DNA of 64,000 bases from Balaenoptera acutorostrata. Lineage: Eukaryota; Chordata; Mammalia; Artiodactyla; Balaenopteridae. Position numbers and translations under genes: made by a program. The DNA is taken from contig NC_080064.1 of assembly GCF_949987535.1 (NCBI RefSeq), forward strand, positions 39,690,282 to 39,754,281, in the 5' to 3' direction. Below are positions 1-10,635 of the stretch, piece by piece (position 1 is the stretch's first letter; every line of letters begins with the position of its first letter). The notes below the pieces were generated by a model that worked only from the letters and a program-made list of their open reading frames with translations, made no database searches and was not told where the DNA came from.

Positions 1-54
1 GATCAAATTCAGGATGTCAGAGCAAGAGGGGCCTTCAAGATAATTGAGGGTCAC

Positions 55-140
55 CTCCCTCATTGTGTACATGAGGAAACTGAGGCCCCAAAGAGATGAC
101 TCACTGTGTGAGTTGATTGCAGAGCTGAGACTAAATACCC
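55..140 (-). repeat. MIR SINE fragment
   Basis: The stretch reads as the reverse complement of the MIR core, with the typical ATGAGGAAACTGAGGC block followed by a degraded 'agagctgagact' block. It is short and diverged. MIRs are ancient tRNA-derived SINEs shared by mammals. Confidence 0.7.
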
Positions 141-249
141 ATGATTTTTTCCCCAGTCACTGTGAGCTTTTTATTATTAGCAACACATTGAGGTCAGATA
201 TGTGACTCTCGTGACCCCTGGCACAGAGTGGCTGTAAGTAACAAAACTT

Positions 250-356
250 TAGAGCAAGGAGGATCTGGGTTTGAGGGCTGGCTAGACTCCTTAGATGGAG
301 GTGCTTGGGCAAATTCATCCCCCTGAGCCTCAATTTCTAACATACAAAATGGTAAT
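250..356 (+). repeat. MIR SINE fragment (weak)
   Basis: 'ggatctgggtttgag', 'gcttgggcaaattcat' and 'tgagcctcaatttct' follow the order of the MIR core in forward orientation, ending near the 'aaaatgg' block. Divergence is high. Confidence 0.55.
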
Positions 357-359
357 CAA

Positions 360-1240
360 AAGAGCACCCTCAGAAGCTTCCATGCCCCTACGTCTCAGAC
401 TCTTTGCGGTGAAACACTACTTTTTATTCTCTATCTTTTGCCGACCAGTAATACTTCTGCGAAATAGAGTAAATTTTTTTCCTGGCAATGCCAACTATCT
501 TTACGCATTTCCGACTGCTTTCTTTCAATTTCTGCAAACTAGTTACAAAGTGGTAACCAAACAGTCAGGGACTAGCCGGTACCAGGCCCTGGAAGGCACT
601 TGGAGTGAGGCTGATCTAGGATGTGGGTACTCAGGTCTTTCTTGAGTAAGTTCAAGGCAGAGGAATGAATCAGCATAAATCACAACATTCTCATATATTA
701 AGCACCTGCTCAGGGCCTGGTGGGCTACACACATTATTTCGTGTGAAATCCCTCCTACCTGCCTGGCTGGCATGATGACCTCATTCTGTAGCTTCTCTTG
801 GTTTCCGTGTTCCTTCCCCTGGGAGGAATGCCCTGGAGGATGATCACATCATATTCCCTGTATTCTCTGCTCTGCTCTGCTCTGGAATTGGTCCTGCCAG
901 GGTTATTCATGTTGACAAAATGAACATTTCCTGTTACTGTTTGGGAAAATGCTTCCCTGGCCTTGGTGAGAAGCCCTGGTCCCCATCCGGAGCAGATGGC
1001 ATGGCCCAGGCACCTCCCCCAGCTCCTCTGGTGACGAGGCCCAGCCCGCAAGGGGGCTCCCAGGCACTCAACCCCTGGGTGACTGGGCACAAGACTCTTC
1101 ATGTTGGCAGGAGAAACAAATCTATGCCTTGCCCTGCCATTCTGAGTGCACACTGGAAAGGAGATTTATGGTGGCAATCTGGGGGAAGGGGTAGTTTATC
1201 TTCTAAATGAAAACTTTGGGAAGCCTCTACTTGGGACCCA
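360..1240. other. Unassigned non-coding stretch
   Basis: Nothing here can be named with confidence. A short 'agcacctgctcagggcctgg' segment near 699-721 is reminiscent of an L2/MIR 3' end in reverse. The overlapping short open frames on both strands have no recognisable domain. Confidence 0.5.
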
Positions 1241-1244
1241 GACC

Positions 1245-1420
1245 TCACAAGGATCTAATTAAAGGCCTATTAGTCAAACTAATTCCCGACATGACATCGG
1301 TTTGCATTAGACAAACATCTTTGACTTTTCAAATACTCTCTTGGGAGCCAGGACTTGATTGTGTGACATCTATTGATACATAATCGGGGAAATGGCTGAC
1401 AAGAAATTGGGCTGTCTGAT
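1245..1420. promoter_or_regulatory. Candidate conserved non-coding element
   Basis: This segment is moderately AT-rich, free of recognisable repeats, and holds several homeodomain-like ATTA/TAAT cores ('ctaattaaag', 'aactaattcc') plus 'ttgcattag'. That texture resembles deeply conserved mammalian enhancers. Conservation itself is not visible from one sequence, so this is inference. Confidence 0.3.
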
Positions 1421-1574
1421 GCCAGGGGGGTTGAGTGCTGGAAAAGCATGAGGACTTGTTTTATTTGGTTGGCAGGTGTTCAGCGCATAAACCCCGTGGG
1501 GCACCATTTCTCTGCAAGGTGATCCCTCTTGTTGGTTTGTTGATTAAGTAAATGATTAAAGATCTAATTGAGCC

Positions 1575-1680
1575 CTTGCTGGTGTCTGTGACAGGCCATT
1601 GGCCATTTGTTTCCATGTCCCTGTGACCACACCAGGACCCAGCACACAGTAGGTGTTCAGGAGCGGGGCAGCAAATGAAG
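1575..1680 (+). repeat. L2 LINE 3' end fragment
   Basis: 'ccatgtccctgtgaccacaccaggacccagcacacagtaggtgttcagg' (1613-1661) follows the order of the L2 3' UTR end (CCCAGCNCCTAGCACAGTGCCTGGCACATAGTAGGTGCTCA) in forward orientation. It is strongly diverged. Confidence 0.5.
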
Positions 1681-1714
1681 GCTCGGTTACAGCAGCCTGG
1701 CCCATAAGCAAATA

Positions 1715-1840
1715 AACACAGTCTCTATCCTGGAGAAGAGCAGAGGCCAGTGGGCGAGGTATGCACATGAGCAGTGATGCAGTGACAGAGTGCCGTGGTG
1801 GGACAAGCACAGGCTGTGAGCGCTGGTGGGGGGAGTGTCT
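1715..1840 (-). repeat. L2 LINE fragment, reverse (weak)
   Basis: 'aaacacagtctctatcctgg' followed by 'gtgccgtggtgggacaagca' resembles the reverse strand of an L2 3' region, where a 'ccctgccctcatggagctt' block is followed by further 3' UTR. The match is loose. Confidence 0.4.
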
Positions 1841-2040
1841 ACCCGCACTTCCAAAGGCAGAGGCTGCACCTGACACAGTGCTGTGCCTAAAATATGTCTG
1901 CCTCATGTGTCAAGGAATTGGACATCGATCCAGGCACCCTGAGCCACCACCACATGCCCATTTGCCATCTCCCTCATCCCGTAATGATAGGCATCTGTTT
2001 GTGAGGCCATGGATCAGTGTCAGGGCCAGTGGTGACTAGG

Positions 2041-2270
2041 TTCAGGGCTCAGTCTATAAAAGAATTAGGACTCAGACTGCATCTGGGCCCCATCTGAATT
2101 GGGCCTATGGCTTAATCTAGAACTAGGTTCAGGGCTCAGTGGGCCAACCAAGATCAGGGTTGAGTCTCTAAGAGGATCGGGGCTCAGACTGTGGTCTGGA
2201 TCAGGGCTCAGTCAATAGCCAGAGTCAGGGCTCATGCTGTTGTCAGGGTCAGGGCACAGTCTGTTTTCCC
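2041..2270. repeat. Minisatellite with a 24-25 bp unit
   Basis: Diverged copies of a unit with core TCAGGGCTCAGTCTG start at about 2041, 2065, 2128, 2153, 2175, 2200, 2224 and 2248. Successive spacings are 22-25 bp, except one 63 bp gap that probably holds one or two badly decayed copies. It does not match a dispersed family I know and looks like a local tandem duplication. Confidence 0.85.
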
Positions 2271-2274
2271 TTCT

Positions 2275-2970
2275 GAAAGTTCTTGGAGACAGAAGCCAGT
2301 CTGTAACCATCTCTCTTCTCACAATCTTTTTGCACACTGAGTTCTCAGACTGTGTTGATTAAATTGAACTCTGATGATTGGAATCAAGAATGACTTCAGT
2401 TTTTGCAAGATTGCCTTGTGGTAAAGAAAGCAAAGGGCATTTTTCTGAGTGACCATGTATGGAGTGCTGCCCTATAGCCCTTAAAGGTAGTGAGCTTCTT
2501 GTCACTGGAGGTGTGCAAGCACAGTCCCACATGAAGCTGAAGGAACAGGGGATTCTTGTCCCGGCAGGGGATAAGCCACAGTTCAGAGATTTGGACTGTG
2601 GGCTTCCAACTCTGGGATACCAACCATCATGACAAAGAATCTGCACAAACAGCACAAATAGCAGCTGCCCAATCCATAGCCGGGAGCCAGTCCCAAGCTT
2701 CCAATCGTTCCCCATGTCTTCAGCTCTCCAGGGTCAGCTCCATCCATCAGCAGCGCTGCCTGTCATCGGCCCTCTGACAGGCCTCTGGCCGCCAGGGTCT
2801 GCTGCTTGGTGAAAGCCCTTATTAAAATTAATCTCATTTTTACGACGGCATCATCTATCTTCTGTCCAGTGGGAACTCAGGGGTCACTGTATTTTTGTTT
2901 ACTGTCAGCCTACTTCCTTTGGCCATAAATTGCTTTCCTTCCCAGCTGAGCTGGAGCCCTAGAGACCAAC
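2275..2970. other. Unassigned non-coding stretch
   Basis: No repeat or gene is recognisable. The segment 2820-2860 ('ttaaaattaatctcatttttacgacgg' and following) is AT-rich with a TTAAAATTAATC cluster and may be part of a regulatory element. Open frames here are short and overlap in opposite directions. Confidence 0.45.
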
Positions 2971-2973
2971 CCA

Positions 2974-2996
2974 TTTTTTTTTTTTTTTTTTTTTTT
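2974..2996. repeat. Poly-T tract (23 nt)
   Basis: An uninterrupted run of T followed by AAAG. It could be the poly-A end of a minus-strand retroelement, but no element body was recognised beside it. Confidence 0.9.
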
Positions 2997-3264
2997 AAAG
3001 TCAGCTCTGTTTGGGTTGCCTCATTTCTCTGGCCTCTGCTGCTGCCCTGCATCTGCTCTCTATTTGGGGAGTCTAACGATTTCTGTTTTTCCTGTCTCTA
3101 GGTGGCAGCCACCCACACTCTGTCTTCTGTTCCTCTCTTCTTGTCTAGAGAATCCAGTTTTTCTGCAAGTTCAAGAGATATGGGCTGAGTATCTGCCATG
3201 GGCAGAGCCTTGTGCTGAGGGGCCCAGGGAGCATAATCCACCAGGAGAGACCAAGAGAGTATGC

Positions 3265-4030
3265 ATGTGCTGCTGCCATTCCTTCTGCCTAGAGTATGCT
3301 TTCTCCTGGAGAACTCCTACTCATCCTTCAAAACCCACCTCCAATTATGCCTGCTCTGGGAAGTCTCTCCTGATCCTCCTCCAAGGTTGAATTACTTGCC
3401 ATGTCCTCTGCGTTTGCACACAGGATTTCTTTTTATTGCAGCATTCTCATGCTGTTCTATAATTGTTTACGTACTGTTCTTGAAAGTGGAGAACATTTTG
3501 GTATTAGTTTTTAGGGTTGCCATAACAAAGTACCACAAATTAGGTGGCTTGAAACAACAGAGATTTAGTCTGTCAACAGTTCTGGAGGCTGGGAAGTCCA
3601 AAATGAAGGTGCTGGCAGGGCTATGCTCTCTCTGAAGCTTCTAGGAAAGATTCTTTCCTTGTCTCTTTCAGCTTCTGGCAGCCCCAGGCACTCCTTGGCT
3701 TGCAGCAGCATAACTCCAATCTCTGCCTCTGTTGTCACATGAGGTTTTCCCAGTGTGTCTGTGTGTCTTCTTCTCTTCTTGTAAGGACACCAGTCATATT
3801 GGATTAGGGACCCATCCTACTTCACCATGACCTCATCTTAACTAATTACATCTGCAATGACTCTATTTCCACATGAGGTCAGGTTTTGTGGTACTGGGGC
3901 TTAGAACTTCAACTTATCTTTTTGGGGGACATAATTCAGCCCATAACAATCTCTTATTCATTATATTCCCAGCATCTAGCACAACCCTTGGCACGTAGCA
4001 GGTGCTCAGAATATTATGTCAAATAAATTA
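3265..4030 (+). repeat. L2 LINE, split by an LTR
   Basis: The left part (3265-3500) carries the L2 blocks 'cattccttctgcctagagtatg', 'aactcctactcatccttcaaaacccacctccaat' and 'gggaagtctctcctgatc' in forward order. The right part (3950-4030) carries the L2 3' end 'cccagcatctagcacaacccttggcacgtagcaggtgctcag' and 'aaataaatta'. The two halves belong together and are separated by the MLT1-type LTR at 3502-3948, so the LTR landed in an existing L2. Confidence 0.85.
3502..3948 (-). mobile_element. MLT1-type MaLR solo LTR
   Basis: The reverse complement of an MLT1 LTR is recognisable: 'gttgccataacaaagtaccacaaatt', 'ttctggaggctgggaagtccaa', 'ggacaccagtcatattggattaggg' and the terminal 'ttttgggggacataattcagcccataaca'. 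MaLR LTRs are non-autonomous ERVL relatives. No internal region is present, so it is a solo LTR. Insertion inside L2 gives the relative age. Confidence 0.85.
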
Positions 4031-4279
4031 ATACTTTCTTAAACGATTAAACAAATATACAAAATACAACGTAGCAAAATATGTAAGCCTCAGTGAGAGA
4101 GATGAATGAGCGCTCCATACACCAAGTGGAAGAGAGATTAATTCCACCTGGGGGCTTCTGGGAGGGCATTTCCATGGGGCTTTGAGGAATAAGTAGAAGT
4201 TCAACTGATGGAAAACTTGGGAGAAGGCAACAAAGGAGCTAAGGCATTGACACAACGTAAGGGCTATTCACATTGACCT

Positions 4280-4385
4280 GGTGGGCCAACCGAAGCCTGG
4301 AAGGTAGACTGTGTTTTGCGGTCACACGGCTAGAAAGTGGCAAAACCAGCACTGAAACCTACATCTCTCCATTTCTAGTCAGATT
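4280..4385 (-). repeat. MIR SINE fragment
   Basis: 'gcggtcacacggctagaaagtggcaaaaccagcactgaaacc' follows the reversed MIR block GGTCACACAGCTAGTAAGTGGCAGAGC. Only this half of the element remains. Confidence 0.7.
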
Positions 4386-4739
4386 TTCTCCAGTATTGTG
4401 CTCCTCTCTTGCATTAAAAATCAAGCTCCCTCTGTGGCCTCTAAAAGACGTGTGGCTCCTCTGTTGAGAAGCTCTTACTTGCCTCAAATAGGCAAATCCC
4501 TGAGGCTTCTCTTTGAGACTTGTTTAGTTTATGTTCTTGCTGTGGGTCTGTGGGCCTATGTTAATCTCCACTTTGAAAGCCCATTTTCCAGATTGGCATG
4601 TGGAGACAGAGAATGCTTCAGTGTCTGGTCCCTTCAGGCCACTATGGGGTATAGGGAACAGAACAGGGTGCTACTTGACCTGCTCCCCCAAAGTGTCCCG
4701 CATTCAACAATTCCTCCAGTATTTTAATAAAAACGTGTA

Positions 4740-4840
4740 TTCATAGGACTACGGAAGCATGGAAATATCACCGATTAACCTCTTTCTCGGGAAAGCCCTG
4801 CCAGTGATTAACTCCACTGACTCAGCCCATCAATGAGAGT
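4740..4840. promoter_or_regulatory. Candidate conserved non-coding element
   Basis: A short unique stretch with 'accgattaacctc' and 'gtgattaactccactgactcag'. It contains a GATTAA pair and an AP-1-like TGACTCAG at about 4820. It is assigned only on sequence texture. Confidence 0.2.
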
Positions 4841-4883
4841 GTGTGAAGAAGAGAGCTGGGTCTCACATGACAGGCAGTCAGGA

Positions 4884-5105
4884 GTAGGGTTAGGAACATG
4901 GACTCTATTTTGGGTTTGTATCTTGGCTTCTCCATTTACTAGCCGAGGCCTGTGCCTCAGTTTCACCCTCTATGAGAACTGTGGTAATATCCATCCCTCG
5001 GGGACTTTGCGCACATCAGATGAGCTCACAGATGCGGAGTGCTCAGAGCAGTGCCGGTCACAATGCAGGCACTGACAGAAGTGGGTGCTGTTATTACTAT
5101 TACTG
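4884..5105 (+). repeat. MIR SINE
   Basis: Forward MIR order is visible: 'aacatggactctattttgggtttgtatcttggcttctccatttactagc', then 'gcctcagtttcaccctctatgagaactgtgg', then 'gcggagtgctcagagcagtgccggtcac' and a 'gttattactattac' tail. Confidence 0.8.
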
Positions 5106-5109
5106 GATT

Positions 5110-6230
5110 GAACCGAGTTTCACATACAGACTGAGGAGAGACCAGGGTTGGAAGGTTTGGGTCTGTAATATGTTGTTTATGATAATGATACCTTTCGGCT
5201 GGAGACCTTCAGAAAACTCCAGCCTCATGTCAGCATTATTGTCCTTGCATGGGAAGCCTGCTTCATGATGAAAGGGGCTGTTGAGAAAGAGTGAGGGGAG
5301 TGGGTTTCAAAGTAGAATCTTCTTGAACAGAGGCCTTGAGGCAGCAGGGTGAGGGCGCTTAGGGCTGGGAGAAAACCAGGGATTTAGAAAGTAATCCCTG
5401 AATACCAATGAGACTAAGGAAAAAGCACCAGTGTGTGCCTATTCTGTGTTTTCATTTCGGTCTTGCTCATCTTTTTAAAAGCTCTCTTTATATATTCTTA
5501 TAACTGAGTTTAACTTAATCTTTTAAAATTTGCTGTTATTTGAATATGAAAAATGGCCAATAACTCAAGCTGGGGAAATCAGAGGATTCTCTGAGGTCAG
5601 CTTCGTCCTCACCATCCTCAGTGGGAAATCACTTGCCTGATTCTCCTTCCCGTCCTCACATCTGTCCCCTCTCTCCATTTGCACTGCCCCGGCCTTGTCT
5701 GCCTTGGCCTCCCTCACAGGGGTCCTGCAGCAGCTCCCCTCATGGAGGCGGGGAGGGCATACCCTCTCCCCCTCCTCCCCACGGGGAACGGCTCTGCTGC
5801 TTCAGAGCTGGGTGAGTGGACACTGGCATTTGAGGCCCCCCAGGATTTGGCCCCAACCTCTCTTTCCAAACCTCTTTCCCACCTTGCCTCAAACATACCC
5901 TTCCCTCTTGCCACACTGGACAGCTCGTATAAGAAAGGAAAAACCATTAGGCGCCCAGCGCAAAACCACAGTAAAAAAAAAAGTTCATGTCTCTGTAAAG
6001 TTTGTGATTCTTTTTTTTTTCCACGACGTTTCCTGAAATGACTTCCCAGCTCTCTCCTCATTCTGTCTACTGGACCTCTTTCCCTCACCCTCACCAGTCA
6101 TCCTAGTTCAACTTAGCTGGCCATTCTACCTTCCCAGGTGGGCCAGAGACACTTATGTCTATTCAGAGCTTCTGCAGCTCTTAATTTTTCCATTTCTTTT
6201 GACTTTTATCATTTTCTGCCTTGTATTATA
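5110..6230. other. Unassigned stretch, GC-rich pyrimidine part at 5640-5780
   Basis: No gene or dispersed repeat is named. The middle is C/T-rich ('ctccccctcctccccacggg'), which creates several overlapping open frames without domains. A short A-run (5973-5982) and T-run (6011-6020) are present. Confidence 0.45.
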
Positions 6231-6233
6231 CTC

Positions 6234-6251
6234 TTTTTTTTTTTTTTTTTT
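6234..6251. repeat. Poly-T tract (18 nt)
   Basis: An uninterrupted run of T with no recognisable retroelement body attached. Confidence 0.9.
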
Positions 6252-6289
6252 GCTCTGATTTCCTTGAAGGAAGAAGCTACTTCTCATTC

Positions 6290-6415
6290 CTTACCTCATT
6301 CATTCATTCCACTGAAAGTTCAAAATGCCAGGTCTTTTCCCAGGTTGTGATGATACCAAGACAAATAAGATAGGTCTTTGCCTCTGAAGAGTTCAACTTT
6401 CATTAAAAAGTTGAA
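6290..6415 (-). repeat. L2 LINE 3' end, reverse
   Basis: 'tcattcattcattcc' followed by 'atgccaggtcttttcccagg' and 'gataccaagacaaataagata' matches the reversed L2 3' end (TTCATTCAACAAATATT, then GTGCCAGGCAC, then the 'ggggatacaa' block). Confidence 0.6.
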
Positions 6416-6597
6416 TTAAAAAGCCAGTGGTTCTTAGCCTTTTGAGGTCTTTGACCCCTTGGAGGCTTAGTGAATGCTTTCACTCACCAGCGAGAGTGTA
6501 CACACAAAATATTGTCTAGCACTCACAGTGTTTCCAGACCTACTGAAGCCACGGGACAGACTCAGGAGCTCTGGATCGAAGGGAACAGAGACGAACA

Positions 6598-6690
6598 GAG
6601 CACCTACTATGTGCCAGTTCCTGTAGAAGATGCTTTCCCTGTATCATCTCTCAGTCACCACGCCCACCAGACACCCTACGGCCCAGCACA
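6598..6690 (-). repeat. MIR SINE fragment
   Basis: 'gagcacctactatgtgccagttcctg' and 'gtatcatctctcagtcaccacg' match the first half of the reversed MIR (GAGCACCTACTATGTGCCAGGCAC, then the 'atctcattta' block). Confidence 0.7.
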
Positions 6691-6959
6691 GCCGGAGGAG
6701 GCTTGGGTTGAACAAGCGTGTGCTGTCTGAGGGGCACAGCTCGTCCAGAGCACTTGGCCACTGCTCGGGTCACTCAGGCCTTCTCTTCCCTGCTCTGCCG
6801 AGGGATGAAGGGGTGGAGTGGAGGCTGTCCTCAAAGGCAACGGTTTTGTGTTTCTCTAAGAAACAGCTTCCTATTTTAGGACTTGTCACTGGAACAGCAT
6901 GGCCTCTGGCCAGCCAGCCTCACTGTGGGGAAGCGACTGTATTTGGGAGTTAAATGTCA

Positions 6960-7625
6960 CAGGCCCATCACAGGAGAGCCTGTGTCTGGGCCTCCCTGAC
7001 ATTTATGCCTGCGTCTGCTCATTCCAGCCCCGGAGCAGCAGGAGTGAGTGAGAAAAATCACTCGGACTCACGCTTCCGGAGCCACTGAAGTAAGAAGGGT
7101 CTGCTCAGAGAGTGGGCCTCTAGTCTCCAAAGGGCCACAGCACAGACATGGGAGTCTGGTCCTTGGATGCAGCCATCTAGGGGCATGTTTGCATGGAAGA
7201 ACAATCTAGAAGCCTCTTCTTGGGCTCTTTTCCTTTTTTATTCCTCCAGCAGAAGATCTGTGGTATCTGGGAAAAAAAAGAAAGGAAAAACTATTAGGTC
7301 TTGAATGTAAAACCGCAGGACTTTAAAAAAGAGTGTTTATTTTTCTGCAAAGTTTGTTTTTCTTCCAATGGGAGCCAAGATGCTCTCTAATGCCGGCCTC
7401 TGCTGGCAGCTGGGAGCAGTGGAAAAGATTGCTCTATATGGAAGAAGTTTGCTGATTGGGAAAGAGCAAGCCCAAGTGGAATGGGGGTCTGACTCACGTC
7501 TTCCGGCGAGTGGCTCACGTGTGGCAGGGGGAGGTCGTGACTGAGGAGAAAGGTGACTAGGAGCACCATGGGGTCTGTCTTCACTGGAGAGAGAACTTTC
7601 TGGACTTGAGGGCAGAAATGACGGC
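6960..7625. other. Unassigned non-coding stretch
   Basis: No gene or named repeat is visible. Short A-rich runs occur around 7270-7290 and 7323-7330. Confidence 0.4.
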
Positions 7626-7629
7626 TACC

Positions 7630-7850
7630 AGCTCCTGAGTGCTTGCTAGGTGCCAGCCCTGAGCTAGGTGCTTCCACTGATATCATTTGTGCCTCACCAC
7701 AAAACTGAGAAGTTGTCATGATTATTACCGTTTCACAACGGGGAAACTGAGGCTACAGAGTATAAGTAATGATCCTGCAGCAACTAAGTAGTACAGCTGG
7801 GATTTGAACCTAGGTCTAGTCTGATTCCCATGTCTTTGCTCTGAAGTTCT
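7630..7850 (-). repeat. MIR SINE
   Basis: A nearly full-length reversed MIR: 'tgagtgcttgctaggtgccag', 'cgtttcacaacggggaaactgaggctacagag', 'actaagtagtacagctgggatttgaacctaggtctagtctgattcc'. Confidence 0.85.
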
Positions 7851-7867
7851 ACGTCATCTATTGTCTC

Positions 7868-8040
7868 TTAAGTGATCTTGAGCAAGTGACTTAACCTTTC
7901 TTTGCCTCAGTTTTCAGATATGTAAAATGGGTATAATGGAATTTTTTGAGGCTTTAATGAGAAGATAGGTGTAGAGCACTTGGAGTAGTGCCTTGTGCAC
8001 AGTCATTACATAAGTGTTTGCTGCACTCATAGTAATGATT
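7868..8040 (+). repeat. MIR SINE
   Basis: Forward MIR: 'taagtgatcttgagcaagtgacttaacctttctttgcctcagtttt', 'atatgtaaaatgggtataatgg', 'gtagagcacttggagtagtgcc'. It lies tail-to-tail with the preceding reversed MIR. Confidence 0.85.
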
Positions 8041-8239
8041 ATTCTTACATTGCTCACAGGCTTGTGCTTGGCAACTTGGTGTAGAGGGACGGGAAGGGGC
8101 AGGAGATCGGCCCCCGTCCTCAGGGGGTGCACCATCTGGTTGCAGACCATCAGGTCTCATATCGGGGTGCCGCCCTCACCTGGCGAGGTCCTGAGCACCA
8201 AGTTCTCCGTGATGGAGATGTTTGGTCATTATCTCCCTG

Positions 8240-8410
8240 TTCACAGATGTGTACTTCCTGCCCATTGTGGGCCAGGCCTTCTGTCACTGGGGGGCTCACA
8301 GGGGAGGGTCAGATGTAGTCACTGCCCTGGGGGAGCACACAGACCACTGGGGAGAACAGATGGGTCGGTGGGTGATGACAACACAGGGTGGTCGGTGCTG
8401 TGACGAAGGG
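8240..8410 (-). repeat. L2 LINE fragment, reverse (weak)
   Basis: 'ttgtgggccaggccttctgtcact', 'actgccctgggggagcacac' and 'gtcggtgctgtgacgaagg' follow the reversed L2 3' region (GGGCCAGGCACTGTGC, CCCTGCCCTCAAGGAGCTCAC, then 'gtgctgtgatagagg'). Confidence 0.5.
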
Positions 8411-8464
8411 ACACACTGTGATCGTGTCCACCCCAACCTCACACCCTCAGCTCTGACCTGGGTG

Positions 8465-8880
8465 TTTCCTCTTCCTGGAACGCCCCTCTGCCCCTCCTGT
8501 GCTCTGAGATTCCCTCCCTCTTTCAGGACTGACTCAGCTACCATCTCCTCTGAGAAGACTTTCTTGACACTCAGCACCCCCTCTCGTGTTGGGGACCCCC
8601 TTCCGTTCTCTGCTCCTCATGCCCATCCCTGCCAGCCAGAACCTCCGTCACAGCCTTGTCCTTGTCTTCTACTGGGTTGTGCCCTTCATGGGTAGGGACT
8701 CAAGTGTCCAACATCCTAACCAGCATGTGCTCAGGGAGTCTTCTTTTTTTTTTCTTTAAATAATTTTTATTGGAGTTACAATGTTGTGTTGGTTTCAGGT
8801 GTACAGCAAAGTGAATCAGTTATACATATACATATACCCACTCTTTTTTAGACTCTTGGATGAATTTCCATGACTCTAAA
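8465..8880 (+). repeat. L2 LINE, interrupted near its 3' end
   Basis: Forward L2 blocks are visible: 'cttcctggaacgcccctctgcccctcc', 'ctcagctaccatctcctctgagaagactttcttgac', 'cttcatgggtagggact', 'accagcatgtgctcagggagtc'. A 108 bp L1 piece (8743-8850) interrupts it before the final 'ggatgaat'. Confidence 0.8.
8743..8850 (-). mobile_element. 5'-truncated L1 3' end (cetartiodactyl type)
   Basis: A T-rich start (the poly-A tail in reverse), 'tttttattggagttacaatg', 'gtacagcaaagtgaatcag' and 'tatacatatacatataccca' match the L1 3' end common in whales and cattle. Flanking GAGTCTT (8736-8742) and GACTCTT (8851-8857) look like a duplication with one mismatch. A near-identical piece sits at 37890-38019. 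Confidence 0.75.
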
Positions 8881-9054
8881 TTTTCCCCCTCAGAAGTCAG
8901 TTTGCCTGTTTTCCCGATCATGCCAAAGGAACCGGAGAATGGTGTGACTGGTGGGGGAAAAAGGCTTTTTGTCCTGGACCTGGAGCCTGCTTCTTGGAGG
9001 TGGACAAACACAGGTCAGAGACCAAGCTCATCAACACTTTCACTGACGATCTTG

Positions 9055-9210
9055 AAGACTTGTTTAATCTCAGTTTCCACATCTGTAAAAGGGGGTAACA
9101 ATAGTATCTACTTCACAGGCATGTCAGGAACGTAAACGAGATTATAAATATGAAGCACTTAGCACACAGTGCCTGGCACGTGGTTAGAGCCCAATAAATG
9201 TTAGCTGTTG
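9055..9210 (+). repeat. MIR SINE
   Basis: 'gacttgtttaatctcagtttccacatctgtaaaagggggtaacaatagtatctacttcacagg' and 'agcacttagcacacagtgcctggcacgtggttagagcccaataaatg' match the 3' two-thirds of MIR. Confidence 0.9.
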
Positions 9211-9409
9211 TCACTGCCATTCCCAAGGCAATGATGACAGTGGCCAGCCAATGCCGGCTGGGTTTGGCCCTGGCAGCAGTCAACTAGTTTATCTTTTTAA
9301 GACTGATTTCCTCCACACATGTTGACAGAGGCATTGAGGCATCGTCCTCCTTGCTGGAGGAAAGAGAAATGCATGTCTCTCTGTAATTGTCATATTTTAA
9401 ATGCACAGC

Positions 9410-9705
9410 TCCTGCATGGGCTCCTCCTCCAAGAAGCTTTCCTTGATCACGCCAGCTCGGCTTTTCTCTCCTCTTTGAGCTCTCTCAGCACGTAGCATCG
9501 AGCTGCCCATTTAGCACTTGATTACAGACTGTCTGGTTTGCTCTCAAATTGCTTTCTCTGTGTATGGGCCTGCCTGCCCAGCTAAATCACAAGATCTGTA
9601 AGAATAATGACCGCATCTCATTTATGTCTCTCTCAGAGACATTTATGTCTCTCTCTTAGCTCCATATATTTTCTACCTAGCAGGAATTTAATAAGTGATA
9701 TGCTG
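9410..9705 (+). repeat. L2 LINE 3' end
   Basis: 'gggctcctcctccaagaagctttccttgatcacg', 'gagctctctcagcacgtagcatc', 'gccatttagcactt'-like text and a decayed 'tagcaggaatttaataagtgat' end match the L2 3' UTR. The segment 'catttatgtctctctcagaga' near 9619-9655 is locally duplicated. Confidence 0.75.
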
Positions 9706-10635
9706 ATGGGTGTTTTACCTATCATAGGAGAAACACTAAGAGTAGAATTCACAGAAACAGAAATGTAAATGGCCCAGAAATATGAAAAAAATGTTTAATC
9801 TGGCTTATTAGAAATCAAAGCAATGTAAATGAAATTGAGATCCCATTTTCCTTATTCATAGGCACTCATTTAAAAATTATAAAAGTGCTGGAGGGGTGAG
9901 TGAGGGGAGCTCTCTCAAATGTTGCTGGTGGGAGGGTAATGTAATTCTATGACAATTTGTAGTATGTGGCAAGAGTCTATAAAAAAGCCCCTACCCTCTG
10001 ACTCACTTCTAGAAATCTTTCCCAGGAAATACTAAGAGATACAAAGACTTACGTACAAAGATGGTCATCACACTGCTATTTTTAACAGGAAATTTTGAAA
10101 GATGTGCTAAGTAAATTATGGCATGGGGGGGGGGTGTATTAAGGCACACTAAAATAAGTTGTTTTGTTTTTAATTTGAAAAGATATCAAATCCTCTGTCA
10201 TAATAAGAGAAATAAAAATTTAAACAAGACACTATTTTGAACTACAAAGATAGAAAGAATAAAAAATTCGGTAAAACACAACCTAGGAAAACAGGCGTTT
10301 TAGCATACTGTTGGAATAGTCATCATCAATGACAGTTTTGCATGAGTAAAATTTTTAATATTCTGTGCAAATTTCGAAAGTACACATACATTTAGAAATT
10401 GTACCTCTAGGAATCTAATCCATAGATATGTCCACATTTATATGCACAGATATAGCACAAGGTCATTTATATTGTGACATTGTTTGTAATAGCAAAAAAT
10501 TGAAAACAACTGAAATGCAAATCAGTAGAAGATTAACTAAAGAATGAGGTAGAACTTAGTTGTGCATAAGGAGAGCACACCAAGGTATGTTAAGTGGAAA
10601 AAAGGTGTAGGAGAAGATCTGTAAGCTATATTGTT

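Noticed and set aside
2041..2270. Minisatellite considered as a CRISPR array or coding repeat
   Set aside because: Units are diverged and contiguous without unique spacers, and no frame stays open across them.
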